DNA from: Bacillota bacterium
GTDB lineage: Bacteria; Bacillota; Clostridia; Acetivibrionales; DSM-1351
DNA: 64,000 nt
Direction of reading: 5' to 3'
Assembly: GCA_023439045.1 (NCBI GenBank)
Contig: JAEXOY010000043.1
Coordinates: 254,978-318,977 of the forward strand
Shown: piece after piece, positions 34,878-42,483 of the stretch
Layout of the letters: each line of letters begins with the position of its first letter
Position numbering within the stretch: position 1 is the first letter of the stretch
The notes under the pieces: generated by a model
The model's database searches: none
What the model was told of the DNA's origin: nothing
What the model saw: only the letters and a program-made list of their open reading frames with translations
Translations under genes and position numbers: made by a program

Positions 34878-35735
34878 CTCTACTTGGGGGCAGTGCCCCA
34901 AGGCCATCAAACTCTACTTCGGGGCAGTGCCCCAGGGCAATTCTACCTCTACTTGGGGGCAGAGCCCCTGGGCATTTCTAACTCTACTTGGGGGCAGTAC
35001 CCCAAGGCCATTCAAATCCTACTTGGGGGCTGTACCCCAAGTCATTTCAGACTCTACTTGGGGACAGTTCCCCAAGACTTTTCAAACCTACTTGGGCGGT
35101 GCCCAAGCACATCAGACTCTACTTTGGGGCAGTGCCCCAGGGCAATTCTAACTCTACTTGGGGGCAGTACCCCAAGGGCATTCAACTCTACTCGGGGACT
35201 GTACCCCAAGCACATCAGACTCTACTTGGGGGCAGTTCCCCAGGGCAATTCTAACTCTACTTGGGGGCTGTTCCCCAAGCACATCAGACTCTACTTGGGG
35301 CAGTGCCCCATGGCATTTCTAACTCTACTTGGGGACTGTACCCCAAGCACATCAGACTCTACTTGGGGGTGGTGCCCCAAGGCCATTCAAACTCTACTTG
35401 GGGGCTGTTCCCCAAGCATACCAGACTCATCTTGGGGACAGTTCCCCAGGGCAATTCTAACTCTACTTGGGGGCAGTACCCCAAGGCCATTCAAATCCTA
35501 CTTGGGGGCTGTACCCCAAGTCATTTCAGACTCTACTTGGGGCAGTGCCCCAAGCACATCAGACTCTACTTCGGGGCAGTGCCCCAAGGCCATTCTAACT
35601 CTACTTGGGGGCAGTGCCCCAAGCATACCAGACTCATCTTGGGGACAGTTCCCCAAGCCGTTCCAACTGCTCTAGGGAAATCCCCAGTCACTTGAGACAC
35701 AACTTGGGGATTTCCACTAGTGCTTCGCAATTAGT
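34878..35735 (+). repeat. Tandem array of about 23-25 hairpin units, 34-35 bp each
   Basis: Each unit reads CTCTACTTGGGGGCAGT then GCCCCAAG and a 9-12 base linker. Unit starts are 34878, 34912, 34947, 34982, 35017, 35052, 35086, 35117, 35152, 35186, 35220, 35255, 35289, 35323, 35357, 35392, 35426, 35461, 35496, 35531, 35564, 35599 and 35633; two decayed units follow to about 35735. CTTGGGG/CCCCAAG forms a 7-8 bp stem in most units. Variants usually keep pairing: unit 7 is shortened on both arms (GGGC..GCCC), and units with A after GGGG often have T before CCCC. Linkers fall into about five recurring types (GGCCATTCAAA, GGGCAATTCTAA, CACATCAGA, GTCATTTCAGA, CATACCAGA). There is no CRISPR-like spacer diversity. 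Confidence 0.95.
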
Positions 35736-35789
35736 TTTGGGGACGATTTCATGGTATTTTCCCTAACACTTATAAATCTACATATAAGT

Positions 35790-35838
35790 ACACAGATCTT
35801 TAAACTACAAGTGAGCAGATTTGTGTGCTTTTAGTTTT
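35790..35838 (+). terminator. Plus-strand terminator after the hairpin array
   Basis: ACACAGATC and GATTTGTGT pair over 9 bp with a 19-base loop, followed by GCTTTTAGTTTTT on the plus strand. It lies between the array and the 3' end of the opposite-strand kinase-like gene, and could serve both. Confidence 0.6.
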
Positions 35839-35864
35839 TACTCTTAATAAATTTGCACTCCATA

Positions 35865-36401
35865 CTACTTATGCCTATTTGCAAAATCAACAAACTCTTG
35901 GGTTTTAGACCAGTATTTAATTCCCCAGTTTTCAAAATTCCATTCGTCCATATAATTGTTACATTCATAATCAATATAATAAAGCAATTCTTCTTGTACT
36001 ACAAAATTAGTTGGAAAATAATCTATATTTAATCCAGCAGAATATGCTTGCTTTGCCATTATTCTTATCTGGCTTAAATAAATGTCTTTCATTGTACCAT
36101 TTTTTACGAGATCAAATATTGTCGGCCCATCAATAAACTCTTTTAGAATTCTTTCGTTTGAAATATCAATATCCAACATTTTAGGTATTCTAATACCTGT
36201 TTCGACCAATCTCTTATAGTCATTTTGCTCAGCTTCAATTTTATTACCAAAAGTATAATACTCACAAGGTTCATGATGTATTTGCTTTAATACATATTGT
36301 TTGCCATCTTTCTCTACTAAATAGGAGTATCCACCTTTTCCATGCCCCAATAGTTTTACAATTGTATATTCCTTTTTGTTAGCCATTAATGTATTTAGCA
36401 T
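35865..36401 (-). CDS. Small atypical protein-kinase-fold protein
   Basis: This 178-residue protein has a shortened kinase-like pattern: glycine loop LLGHGKGGYSYLVE, Lys in QYVLKQI, Glu region IEAEQNDYKRL, hinge LKEFIDG, a catalytic-loop equivalent LNIDYFPTNFVV (Asp..Asn), and LLYYIDYECN in place of DFG. This resembles RIO/aminoglycoside-phosphotransferase relatives of about 180 residues found in Firmicutes. Substrate unknown. The ATG at 36401 follows GGAGG at eight bases. It lies between the hairpin array and rpsI. Confidence 0.72.
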   Translation of the reverse strand: MLNTLMANKKEYTIVKLLGHGKGGYSYLVEKDGKQYVLKQIHHEPCEYYTFGNKIEAEQNDYKRLVETGIRIPKMLDIDISNERILKEFIDGPTIFDLVKNGTMKDIYLSQIRIMAKQAYSAGLNIDYFPTNFVVQEELLYYIDYECNNYMDEWNFENWGIKYWSKTQEFVDFANRHK

Positions 36402-36442
36402 GTTATTTACCTCCAGAACTCCATAAATTTACGCACCAAAAA

Positions 36443-36461
36443 AGCCCCATAGATTGGGGCC
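36443..36461 (-). terminator. Terminator after rpsI
   Basis: GCCCCA and TGGGGC pair, followed by TTTTTTGG on the minus strand, 40 bases after the rpsI stop. Confidence 0.85.
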
Positions 36462-36497
36462 TTCTCGATATTCTTAAAAAAATCAATATTCTTATTA

Positions 36498-36890
36498 TTA
36501 TCTCTTTGAGAACTGTGGAGCTCTTCTTGCTTTCTTGAGACCATATTTCTTTCTTTCCTTCATTCTTGGGTCTCTTGTGAGGAAGCCAGCCTTCTTGAGT
36601 GCTGGTCTTAACTCTTCGTCAGCCTTACATAGTGCTCTTGAAATACCGTGTCTGATTGCACCAGCTTGACCAGTGAAACCTCCACCTATAACTGTGCATA
36701 TTGTATCAAACTTTGAAACAGTATCTGTAAGAGTTAGTGGCTGCTTAACAATAACCTTCAAAGTCTCGAGTCCAAAGTAATCATCTAATGTTCTATCGTT
36801 GATAAGAATCTTTCCATCTCCTGGAACTAATCTTACTCTTGCTATTGACTTCTTTCTACGTCCTGTACCATAGTAATATATCTTTGCCAT
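36498..36890 (-). CDS. rpsI: 30S ribosomal protein uS9
   Basis: This 130-residue protein has the family pattern: YYGTGRRKKSIARVRL at the start, GGGFTGQAGAIRHGISRAL, and the basic tail ending RAPQFSKR, whose last Arg reaches the P-site tRNA. Length is normal. It follows rplM by 18 bases with AGGGAGG before the start, the standard L13-S9 pair. Confidence 0.98.
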   Translation of the reverse strand: MAKIYYYGTGRRKKSIARVRLVPGDGKILINDRTLDDYFGLETLKVIVKQPLTLTDTVSKFDTICTVIGGGFTGQAGAIRHGISRALCKADEELRPALKKAGFLTRDPRMKERKKYGLKKARRAPQFSKR

Positions 36891-36908
36891 TTTATAATCC
36901 TCCCTTCA

Positions 36909-37343
36909 TTAAATGTCCAAGTCAAGTACTTCAGGCTTCTGTGCCTGATGATTGTGTTCAGTTCCAGCATAAACTTTAAGCTTTCTGTACATTTGTCTTC
37001 CAAGACTGTTCTTTGGAAGCATACCCTTTACAGCGAGCTCAATTGCCTTTTCTGGACGCTTTTCCATTAAATGCTTGTACTTAACCTCTTTCATTCCACC
37101 TGGATGAAGTGAGTGATGTCTGTAGAGCTTCTGCTCCAACTTATTACCAGTAAGTACTACTTTTTCTGCATTGAGTACTATTACATGATCGCCAGTATCA
37201 ACGTTTGGTGTGAATATTGGCTTGTTTTTTCCTCTTAAAATGCTAGCAACTTCACTTGCTAATCTTCCAAGTGGCTTGCCTTCTGCATCAATAATATACC
37301 ACTTTCTTTCAATTTCTTGTGGCTTTGCCATGAAAGTTTTCAT
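36909..37343 (-). CDS. rplM: 50S ribosomal protein uL13
   Basis: This 144-residue protein has KWYIIDAEGKPLGRLASEVA, then NVDTGDHVIVLNAEKV and AVKGMLPKNSLGRQMYRKL. The ATG at 37343 is used; a TTG three codons upstream sits on the Shine-Dalgarno. It is the first gene of the L13-S9 operon, with its own promoter at 37439-37467. The 88-base leader contains a possible CCTAAA..TAGG stem that could be an autoregulatory site; this is not certain. Confidence 0.98.
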   Translation of the reverse strand: MKTFMAKPQEIERKWYIIDAEGKPLGRLASEVASILRGKNKPIFTPNVDTGDHVIVLNAEKVVLTGNKLEQKLYRHHSLHPGGMKEVKYKHLMEKRPEKAIELAVKGMLPKNSLGRQMYRKLKVYAGTEHNHQAQKPEVLDLDI

Positions 37344-37705
37344 GTTTTTCAACTACCTCCTTAAAACTTTAGCCTATTTATGTTTATCAGTTATTTTCAG
37401 GATTATAACCAAAAGTAACCGTTTAGGACACCTTAATTATTCTAATACAAGCTTTTTCATGTGTCAAGTGAATTTTGCCGAGAATTTAATTTACCTCTCA
37501 TTATCTCTTTATTTTTCTCGTTATATCTCTTATTCTCGCCATTAATCAATTTTCATTTCACTTTTTTTGATAATTTCTGTTATTTCTAATAATAAAATCC
37601 TCATATCGAGTGCAACTCATGTAGTAGAGTCGTATTGCTGCCCTCTCCAATATAATTCTTCAATGAAGTATAACCCCTTACGCCCGGGCTGCTTTGCTGA
37701 CCTCC
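37344..37705. other. Spacer between truA and rplM with promoter and a truA-derived repeat
   Basis: No gene is seen. It holds the rplM leader and promoter, an AT-rich middle part, and (37600-37705) two extra copies of the end of truA. Confidence 0.6.
37439..37467 (-). promoter_or_regulatory. Predicted sigma-A promoter of rplM-rpsI
   Basis: Perfect TTGACA and TAGAAT are separated by 17 bases, ending about 95 bases before rplM. Confidence 0.75.
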
Positions 37706-37763
37706 TCAATACAATACTTCAAACAAGTATAACCCATGAGCCGGAGCTGTTATGCCTGCCCTC
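37600..37763. repeat. 59 bp tandem duplication of the 3' end of truA
   Basis: Unit A (37705-37763) encodes the last residues of TruA and its stop. Unit B (37646-37704) is a diverged copy of exactly 59 bp. Unit C (about 37600-37645) is a partial third copy. Shared landmarks are GAGGGCAGCA, GGGTTATACTT and GAAGTATTGTATT-like blocks. Confidence 0.85.
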
Positions 37764-38443
37764 TTCCTGTCACAACTTTCAATAATCTCAGTCACCTCAT
37801 CAGGCCTCAGCTTCCCTAGCCCCACGTACACCAAGGTACCTGCGATAATTCTGACCATATTATATAAAAATCCATTCCCCTCTACTTCAATAGAAATAAT
37901 GTTATCAGGCATTTTATTTACTAGGATACTATATATTGTTCTTATAGTTGAACGTACTTGCCCACCAGTTGCTTGAAAAGCAGCAAAATCGTGTTCCCCC
38001 AAAAATGCTTTTGAGCCTTCAACCATTCTTTCTACGTCCAGAACTGGCTTTACATGCCATGCCCTGTTTCTGTTTAATGCGGAAGGCTGGACAGAATTAA
38101 ACACTAGATATCTATACTTTTTGCCCTTTGCGTTATATCTTGCATGAAAATCCTCTGGCACCAGTTCTGATTTTCTAACTACTATATCAGTAGGCAATAA
38201 ATTATTTAAAGCAAATGAAAACTTCTCTGGCGGAATCTTTGAGTGTGTCATGAAGTTCAATGTCTGCCCATATGCATGCACACCTACATCAGTACGGCTA
38301 CAGCCAATTACAGGTATTTCTTCTCCAAGTAACTTCTTTATAGCATTTTGTACAACTTCCTGAACGGTTATCGAATTCTGCTGAATCTGCCAACCGTGAT
38401 AGTTAGTTCCATCATATTCTATTGTTAGCTTAATATTCTTCAT
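37706..38443 (-). CDS. truA: tRNA pseudouridine(38-40) synthase TruA
   Basis: This 245-residue enzyme modifies the anticodon stem. The catalytic Asp is in CSRTDVGVHAYGQ near residue 51; KLTIEYDGTNYHGWQ, FHARYNAKGKKYRYLV and GNGFLYNMVRIIAGTLV are the other conserved blocks. It ends GLYLFEVLY, a normal family end, although that end is duplicated downstream in the DNA. It is 33 bases after ecfT, in the conserved ecf-truA-rplM order. Confidence 0.97.
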   Translation of the reverse strand: MKNIKLTIEYDGTNYHGWQIQQNSITVQEVVQNAIKKLLGEEIPVIGCSRTDVGVHAYGQTLNFMTHSKIPPEKFSFALNNLLPTDIVVRKSELVPEDFHARYNAKGKKYRYLVFNSVQPSALNRNRAWHVKPVLDVERMVEGSKAFLGEHDFAAFQATGGQVRSTIRTIYSILVNKMPDNIISIEVEGNGFLYNMVRIIAGTLVYVGLGKLRPDEVTEIIESCDRKRAGITAPAHGLYLFEVLY

Positions 38444-38476
38444 ATTAATAAATTCTCCAATTTACCCAGCTTTGAT

Positions 38477-39280
38477 CTAAACCCCAATTCTCTGAATATA
38501 GAGCACTGCAATCATAAATATTATTGAGAAGCTTGATAAAATCACATCATATCTTGTGAAATAGAGTTGTTTCATCCTTGTTCTTCCCTCACTGCCTCTA
38601 TAGCAGCGAGCTTCCATAGCAGTAGCTAGTTCATCTGCTCTTCTAAATGCGCTTATAAATAAAGGAATAAGCACTGGTATAAAGCTTTTTGCCCTCTGTA
38701 TAATGTTTCCAGAGTCAAAATCAGCCCCCCTTGATGCCTGTGCTTTAATTATCTTATCGGTCTCCTCTAGTAACGTAGGAATAAATCTAAGAGCTATAGT
38801 CATCATCATTGCAATCTCATGAACTGGCACCTTTATCTTTGCCAATGGCATCAGTAATTTTTCAATTCCATCTGTTAAAGATATGGGTGTGGTCGTATAG
38901 GTAAGCATACTAGCAATTATTATCAATATGATTAATCTCAGTGACATTTTAATGGCTATATGAATGCCTTCAATAGTAGGCTTAAAAATCCACAACTCAA
39001 ATATGGGAGTTCCCTTTACCGTAAAAATATTTATTATGGCAGCAAACACTATAATAAATAGAATTGGTTTTACACCTTTTAAAATGAATTTGACTGGAAC
39101 ATTACTAATGGCAATAGTTAATGCAGTAAACAGCCCCAACATTAAAAAGCCCCAATATGAACTTACAAAGAAAATAAATATCATTATTGTAAAGGTTAGT
39201 ATAATCTTTGTTCTTGGATCAGATTTATGCAATAGCGAGTCCCCTGGCACAAATTGGCCAATGGTTATATCTTTGATCAT
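38477..39280 (-). CDS. ecfT: Energy-coupling factor transporter transmembrane protein EcfT
   Basis: This 267-residue membrane protein starts IGQFVPGDSLLHKSDPRTKI, the family N-terminus, and has four to five helices. Its coupling motifs are ALRFIPTLLEETDKIIKAQ with QASRGADFD, and ATAMEARCYRG near 225. It links the EcfA1/A2 ATPases to vitamin-binding S components encoded elsewhere. It lies between ecfA2 and truA; the 180-base gap to ecfA2 is filled by a repeat. Confidence 0.95.
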   Translation of the reverse strand: MIKDITIGQFVPGDSLLHKSDPRTKIILTFTIMIFIFFVSSYWGFLMLGLFTALTIAISNVPVKFILKGVKPILFIIVFAAIINIFTVKGTPIFELWIFKPTIEGIHIAIKMSLRLIILIIIASMLTYTTTPISLTDGIEKLLMPLAKIKVPVHEIAMMMTIALRFIPTLLEETDKIIKAQASRGADFDSGNIIQRAKSFIPVLIPLFISAFRRADELATAMEARCYRGSEGRTRMKQLYFTRYDVILSSFSIIFMIAVLYIQRIGV

Positions 39281-39289
39281 TATTTTGTT

Positions 39290-39485
39290 GGTACTTCCTT
39301 TCTTTATTCTTACATGCTGAAGTTTTACTTTCTGCTTTATCAGCTGAGTTTTTATTTTTTATATTACCTACTAGCTTGAGTGTTTCTTGTTTCGTTTTTT
39401 GTTTCTATTTTACCTACTCACTTGCTTAAGTGTTTTCTGTTTTTGCATTGCCAGCTAAATCTTATTTTTTGATATATTTGCTAAT
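39290..39485. repeat. Degenerate tandem repeat after ecfA2
   Basis: On the minus strand, units of about 26-35 bp each contain CA(C/G)-TAAGCAAGT-like and GTAAAATAGAAACAAAAAA-like parts. They run from the last codons of ecfA2 to just before ecfT. They are strongly diverged, so the unit count (four to five) is approximate. Confidence 0.5.
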
Positions 39486-40304
39486 CTCATTATATGCTTC
39501 TTCTACGGTAAAAACATCGTCATTTATATTTGGTATAACCTTCTTTAGTTTTTTCATCAAATAGGTTATCTGAGGTGCAGACAAACCAATCTCCTCTAGT
39601 AGGTCCGGCTGAGCATAAACCAAATTAGATGGCTTATCCATCTCAATAGTTCCTTTACTCATAACAATAACTCGTTTAGCCAGCTTGGCGATATCCTCCA
39701 TACTATGAGATACGAGTATTATTGTCATATTGTACTTTTTGTGCAAGGTCTTTATATACCCGAATATCTCGTCCCTTCCACTCGGGTCCAGGCCTGCTGT
39801 AGGCTCATCAAGCACAAGAATTTTGGGCATCATACTAACTACCCCAGCTATAGCTACTCTTCTTTTCTGCCCCCCAGATAATTCAAATGGAGACTTGGGC
39901 AATATTGATGAATCTAACCCAACACTTGTCAACGCCTCGTTAATCCTATTTTTTATATCTTCCCCTGATAGTCCAAGCTTTTGAAGTCCAAATGCAATAT
40001 CCTTTTCTACTGTTTCCTCAAATAATTGATGTTCGGGATACTGAAAGACTAGCCCAACCTCTCTTCGAAGCTGTTTAAGATTCTTTTGAGATGTATTTAT
40101 ACCATTAATTATTACCTCTCCCGAGGTTGGCTTCAATATACCGTTTAAATGCTGAATAAGTGTGGATTTTCCTGAACCAGTATGTCCAATAATCCCCACA
40201 AATTCCCCATCATCTATCTCTATATTAACATCATGCAGTGCTATTTTTTCAAATGGTCCGCCGGACATATAGGTATATGCCACATTCTTCATTGTAATGC
40301 CCAT
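39462..40304 (-). CDS. ecfA2: Energy-coupling factor transporter ATP-binding protein EcfA2
   Basis: This 280-residue ATPase has Walker A IGHTGSGKSTLIQHL, Q-loop VFQYPEHQLFEETV, signature ELSGGQKRRVAIAG, Walker B ILVLDEPTAGLDP, and the H-loop LVSHSMEDIA. It works with EcfA1 and EcfT. The ATG at 40304 is preceded by AAAGGA at some distance, so a slightly later start is possible. A plus-strand methyltransferase gene now separates it from ecfA1. Confidence 0.95.
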   Translation of the reverse strand: MGITMKNVAYTYMSGGPFEKIALHDVNIEIDDGEFVGIIGHTGSGKSTLIQHLNGILKPTSGEVIINGINTSQKNLKQLRREVGLVFQYPEHQLFEETVEKDIAFGLQKLGLSGEDIKNRINEALTSVGLDSSILPKSPFELSGGQKRRVAIAGVVSMMPKILVLDEPTAGLDPSGRDEIFGYIKTLHKKYNMTIILVSHSMEDIAKLAKRVIVMSKGTIEMDKPSNLVYAQPDLLEEIGLSAPQITYLMKKLKKVIPNINDDVFTVEEAYNEISKYIKK

Positions 40305-40693
40305 CTAATAAAGCATATCCTTTCTAACACTATATTTTCATTCATTATACTACTATTAATATACCACAGCAACATATGTAAATAATAACAGCCGTGTATA
40401 TGTAAATAAAGCATCCCTGTCTATGTAAATGTCAGCAGCCGTGTGTTGCCCTACCAAAACTAAATCCTAACCCATATCATTTACCCACCAACAATGTTAT
40501 GCCATCTCATCTCTCATTTTATTCAATATTTTTTAAGAAGCCTATATCCATATAATCTATACATATCTGTTTTTAATTTTGACAATATATATTATAATGG
40601 AACGTGATAAATATAAAAATTACTTATAAGTTTACTTACTACTGTATTAATTGTTTATCAGTTTTACTAATTATATAACTAAGCGAGGAAAAT
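40305..40693. other. Divergent spacer between ecfA2 and the methyltransferase gene
   Basis: No gene is supported. It should hold promoters for both divergent genes. A loose repeat of CAGCCGTGT and TATGTAAAT phrases lies at 40390-40450. A TTGACA at 40580 and TATAAT at 40592 are too close together to pair. Confidence 0.45.
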
Positions 40694-41290
40694 ATGAGCC
40701 AACATTACTACTCCGAGAATCCAGAATCAGAAATCAAGGAGAAGCAATTTACAGATACTTTATGCGGTAAAACTTTGAGTTTTACATCAGTTAGCGGTGT
40801 TTTTTCATTTGAGTCTAGAATTGATAAAGCATCTTCAAATCTTATTAAAAATTTTAAGCCCTCAGGTACAAAAGTACTCGATGTTGGCTGTGGTTACGGT
40901 GCAATAGGCTTATTTCTTAAATCCATCCATCCTGATCAGCATCTAACCATGATAGATATCAATAGTAGGGCCATTGATTATGCTAGATTAAATGCTAAAG
41001 CTAATAACCTTAACGTTGAAATAATAAAAAGTAATCTATATGAAGATCTTCAGAATTATCTATTTGATGATATAGTATCCAATCCACCAATAGCAGCTGG
41101 AAAAGCACTTAATTCAAGTTTAATTGAGCAAGCGTATAATCATCTAAATACAGGGGGGGCGCTTTGGCTTGTTGCGTTTCATAACAAAGGTGGCGAGACC
41201 CTTAAGAAAATAATGAATACCGTTTTTGGCAATGTAACGGATATTGATAAAAGTGGAGGAATCCGAGTATACAGGTCTATAAAAAATTAG
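40694..41290 (+). CDS. Class I SAM-dependent methyltransferase (RsmC/RlmG-like)
   Basis: This 198-residue protein has motif I VLDVGCGYGAIGLFL near residue 60, the acidic motif II MIDINSRAID, and the catalytic-type SNPPIAAGK (NPPI) of N2-guanine rRNA methyltransferases. It matches the short single-domain RsmC-like proteins of Firmicutes. The start follows GAGGAAAAT. It is the only plus-strand gene between ecfA1 and ecfA2 and converges on ecfA1. Confidence 0.87.
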   Translation: MSQHYYSENPESEIKEKQFTDTLCGKTLSFTSVSGVFSFESRIDKASSNLIKNFKPSGTKVLDVGCGYGAIGLFLKSIHPDQHLTMIDINSRAIDYARLNAKANNLNVEIIKSNLYEDLQNYLFDDIVSNPPIAAGKALNSSLIEQAYNHLNTGGALWLVAFHNKGGETLKKIMNTVFGNVTDIDKSGGIRVYRSIKN

Positions 41291-41465
41291 TTATTTAATA
41301 TCCTTAATAGCATATTATATTTCCAATACACATTTAGCATATATGTCCATTTCAATATAGCATGTATTTAATTCTCCACAAAGCATGTATTCAATTTTCC
41401 ATAAAGCATGTATGTCTATTATCCCTTTTATAGATTATATGTCTAATATCCCCAATAGCATACTA
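41283..41465. repeat. 23-27 bp tandem repeat filling the gap between ecfA1 and the methyltransferase gene
   Basis: About seven units on the minus strand each end in ACATGC or ATATGC (for example TTTATGGAAAATTGAATACATGC). The first unit is the last codons and stop of ecfA1 (MLLGILDI). Confidence 0.85.
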
Positions 41466-42298
41466 TATGCCTCATCAACAGTAAGTGGAAGCTTATCAAT
41501 ATCAGCGCTATTTCTTTTGAGGAGGTGAAATAACTCCGTTACTTGGGGAATATCAAGGCCCATATCCTTTACTTTTTGTACATTATTGAATACCTCCTTG
41601 GGAGTGCCATCGAGCACTATTTGACCCTTGTCAACAATAATTAACCTCTTAGCCATAGCTGCCTCTTCCATATGATGTGTTATGTGAATTATGGTTATAT
41701 TCTCTTCTTCATTCAGTTTTTTTAATACATTCATTACTTCCTTACGCCCTATAGGATCAAGCATTGAGGTTGCTTCATCGAGAATTATGCATTCGGGCTT
41801 CATTGCTAATATTCCAGCTATAGCTACTCTCTGTTTTTGTCCTCCTGATAGAAGATGGGGCGCATTACTTTTAAATTCACTGATCCCCACTATCTGGAGA
41901 GCTTCATCCACTCTTTTACGTATCTCAGAAGGCTCTACACCTATATTTTCAGGGCCAAATGCTACATCTTCTTCAACGGTAGTAGCAATTATCTGATTAT
42001 CTGGATTCTGAAAAACCATACCTGCAGTTCTTCTGATATCCCAGATATTATCTTCTATTGATGTATCCTTATTCGTTACATATACAACGCCCTTTTTAGG
42101 GATAAGTAAGGCATTAAGCAGTCTTGAAAAGGTAGATTTACCAGAACCATTCCTACCTAATATAACTAAAAAATCGCCTTTCTTTATGCTTGTAGAAACA
42201 TCTTTCAATGCAGGTATTTCTACAGGCACGTCTCCATATGTCATATACGAAAAGCTTACGTCCTTAACCTCAAATATATCTTCCACCAAAATCACCAT
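41435..42298 (-). CDS. ecfA1: Energy-coupling factor transporter ATP-binding protein EcfA1
   Basis: This 287-residue ATPase has Walker A LGRNGSGKSTFSRLL, Q-loop VFQNPDNQIIATTV, signature LLSGGQKQRVAIAG, Walker B CIILDEATSMLDP, and ITHHMEEA. The Q-loop NPDNQ is typical of EcfA1. The first ATG is given; a GTG four codons later may be the true start, since the N-terminus would then match the family. It is normally directly followed by ecfA2, which here is 1.1 kb away. Confidence 0.94.
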   Translation of the reverse strand: MVILVEDIFEVKDVSFSYMTYGDVPVEIPALKDVSTSIKKGDFLVILGRNGSGKSTFSRLLNALLIPKKGVVYVTNKDTSIEDNIWDIRRTAGMVFQNPDNQIIATTVEEDVAFGPENIGVEPSEIRKRVDEALQIVGISEFKSNAPHLLSGGQKQRVAIAGILAMKPECIILDEATSMLDPIGRKEVMNVLKKLNEEENITIIHITHHMEEAAMAKRLIIVDKGQIVLDGTPKEVFNNVQKVKDMGLDIPQVTELFHLLKRNSADIDKLPLTVDEAYSMLLGILDI

Positions 42299-42314
42299 CC
42301 CTTGATGTCATACA

Positions 42315-42410
42315 AAAAATATCCCTACAGAACCACTAAATATTATCCCTACAGAACTCCTAAATATTATCCCTACAGAACTCCTAAATATATATCTGTA
42401 AGGACATCTA
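42315..42410. repeat. 25 bp tandem repeat between rplQ and ecfA1
   Basis: Three close copies of TATCCCTACAGAACTCCTAA plus AATAT, and a fourth decayed one, lie after the rplQ terminator and before ecfA1. Confidence 0.85.
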
Positions 42411-42430
42411 AAAATATATAAACGAAAACA

Positions 42431-42458
42431 GGGATTAAACATTTATATGCTTAATCCC
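42431..42458 (-). terminator. Terminator of the S10-spc-alpha operon
   Basis: GGGATTAA and TTAATCCC pair around a 12-base loop, then CTGTTTTCG on the minus strand, just past rplQ. Confidence 0.75.
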
Positions 42459-42483
42459 CTCTTAGCTAATTGAATTCTTATTA

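Noticed and set aside
34804..35695. Several long plus-strand reading frames through the array (up to 263 codons)
   Set aside because: They overlap in different frames and arise because the repeat lacks stops; units of 34 and 35 bp shift the frame repeatedly, and no ribosome site fits.
34878..35735. CRISPR array
   Set aside because: The linkers are only 9-12 bases, fall into a few repeated types and are not unique spacers; no cas genes are near.
40580..40597. TTGACA followed by TATAAT before the methyltransferase gene
   Set aside because: The spacing is only about six to eight bases, too short for a sigma-A promoter.
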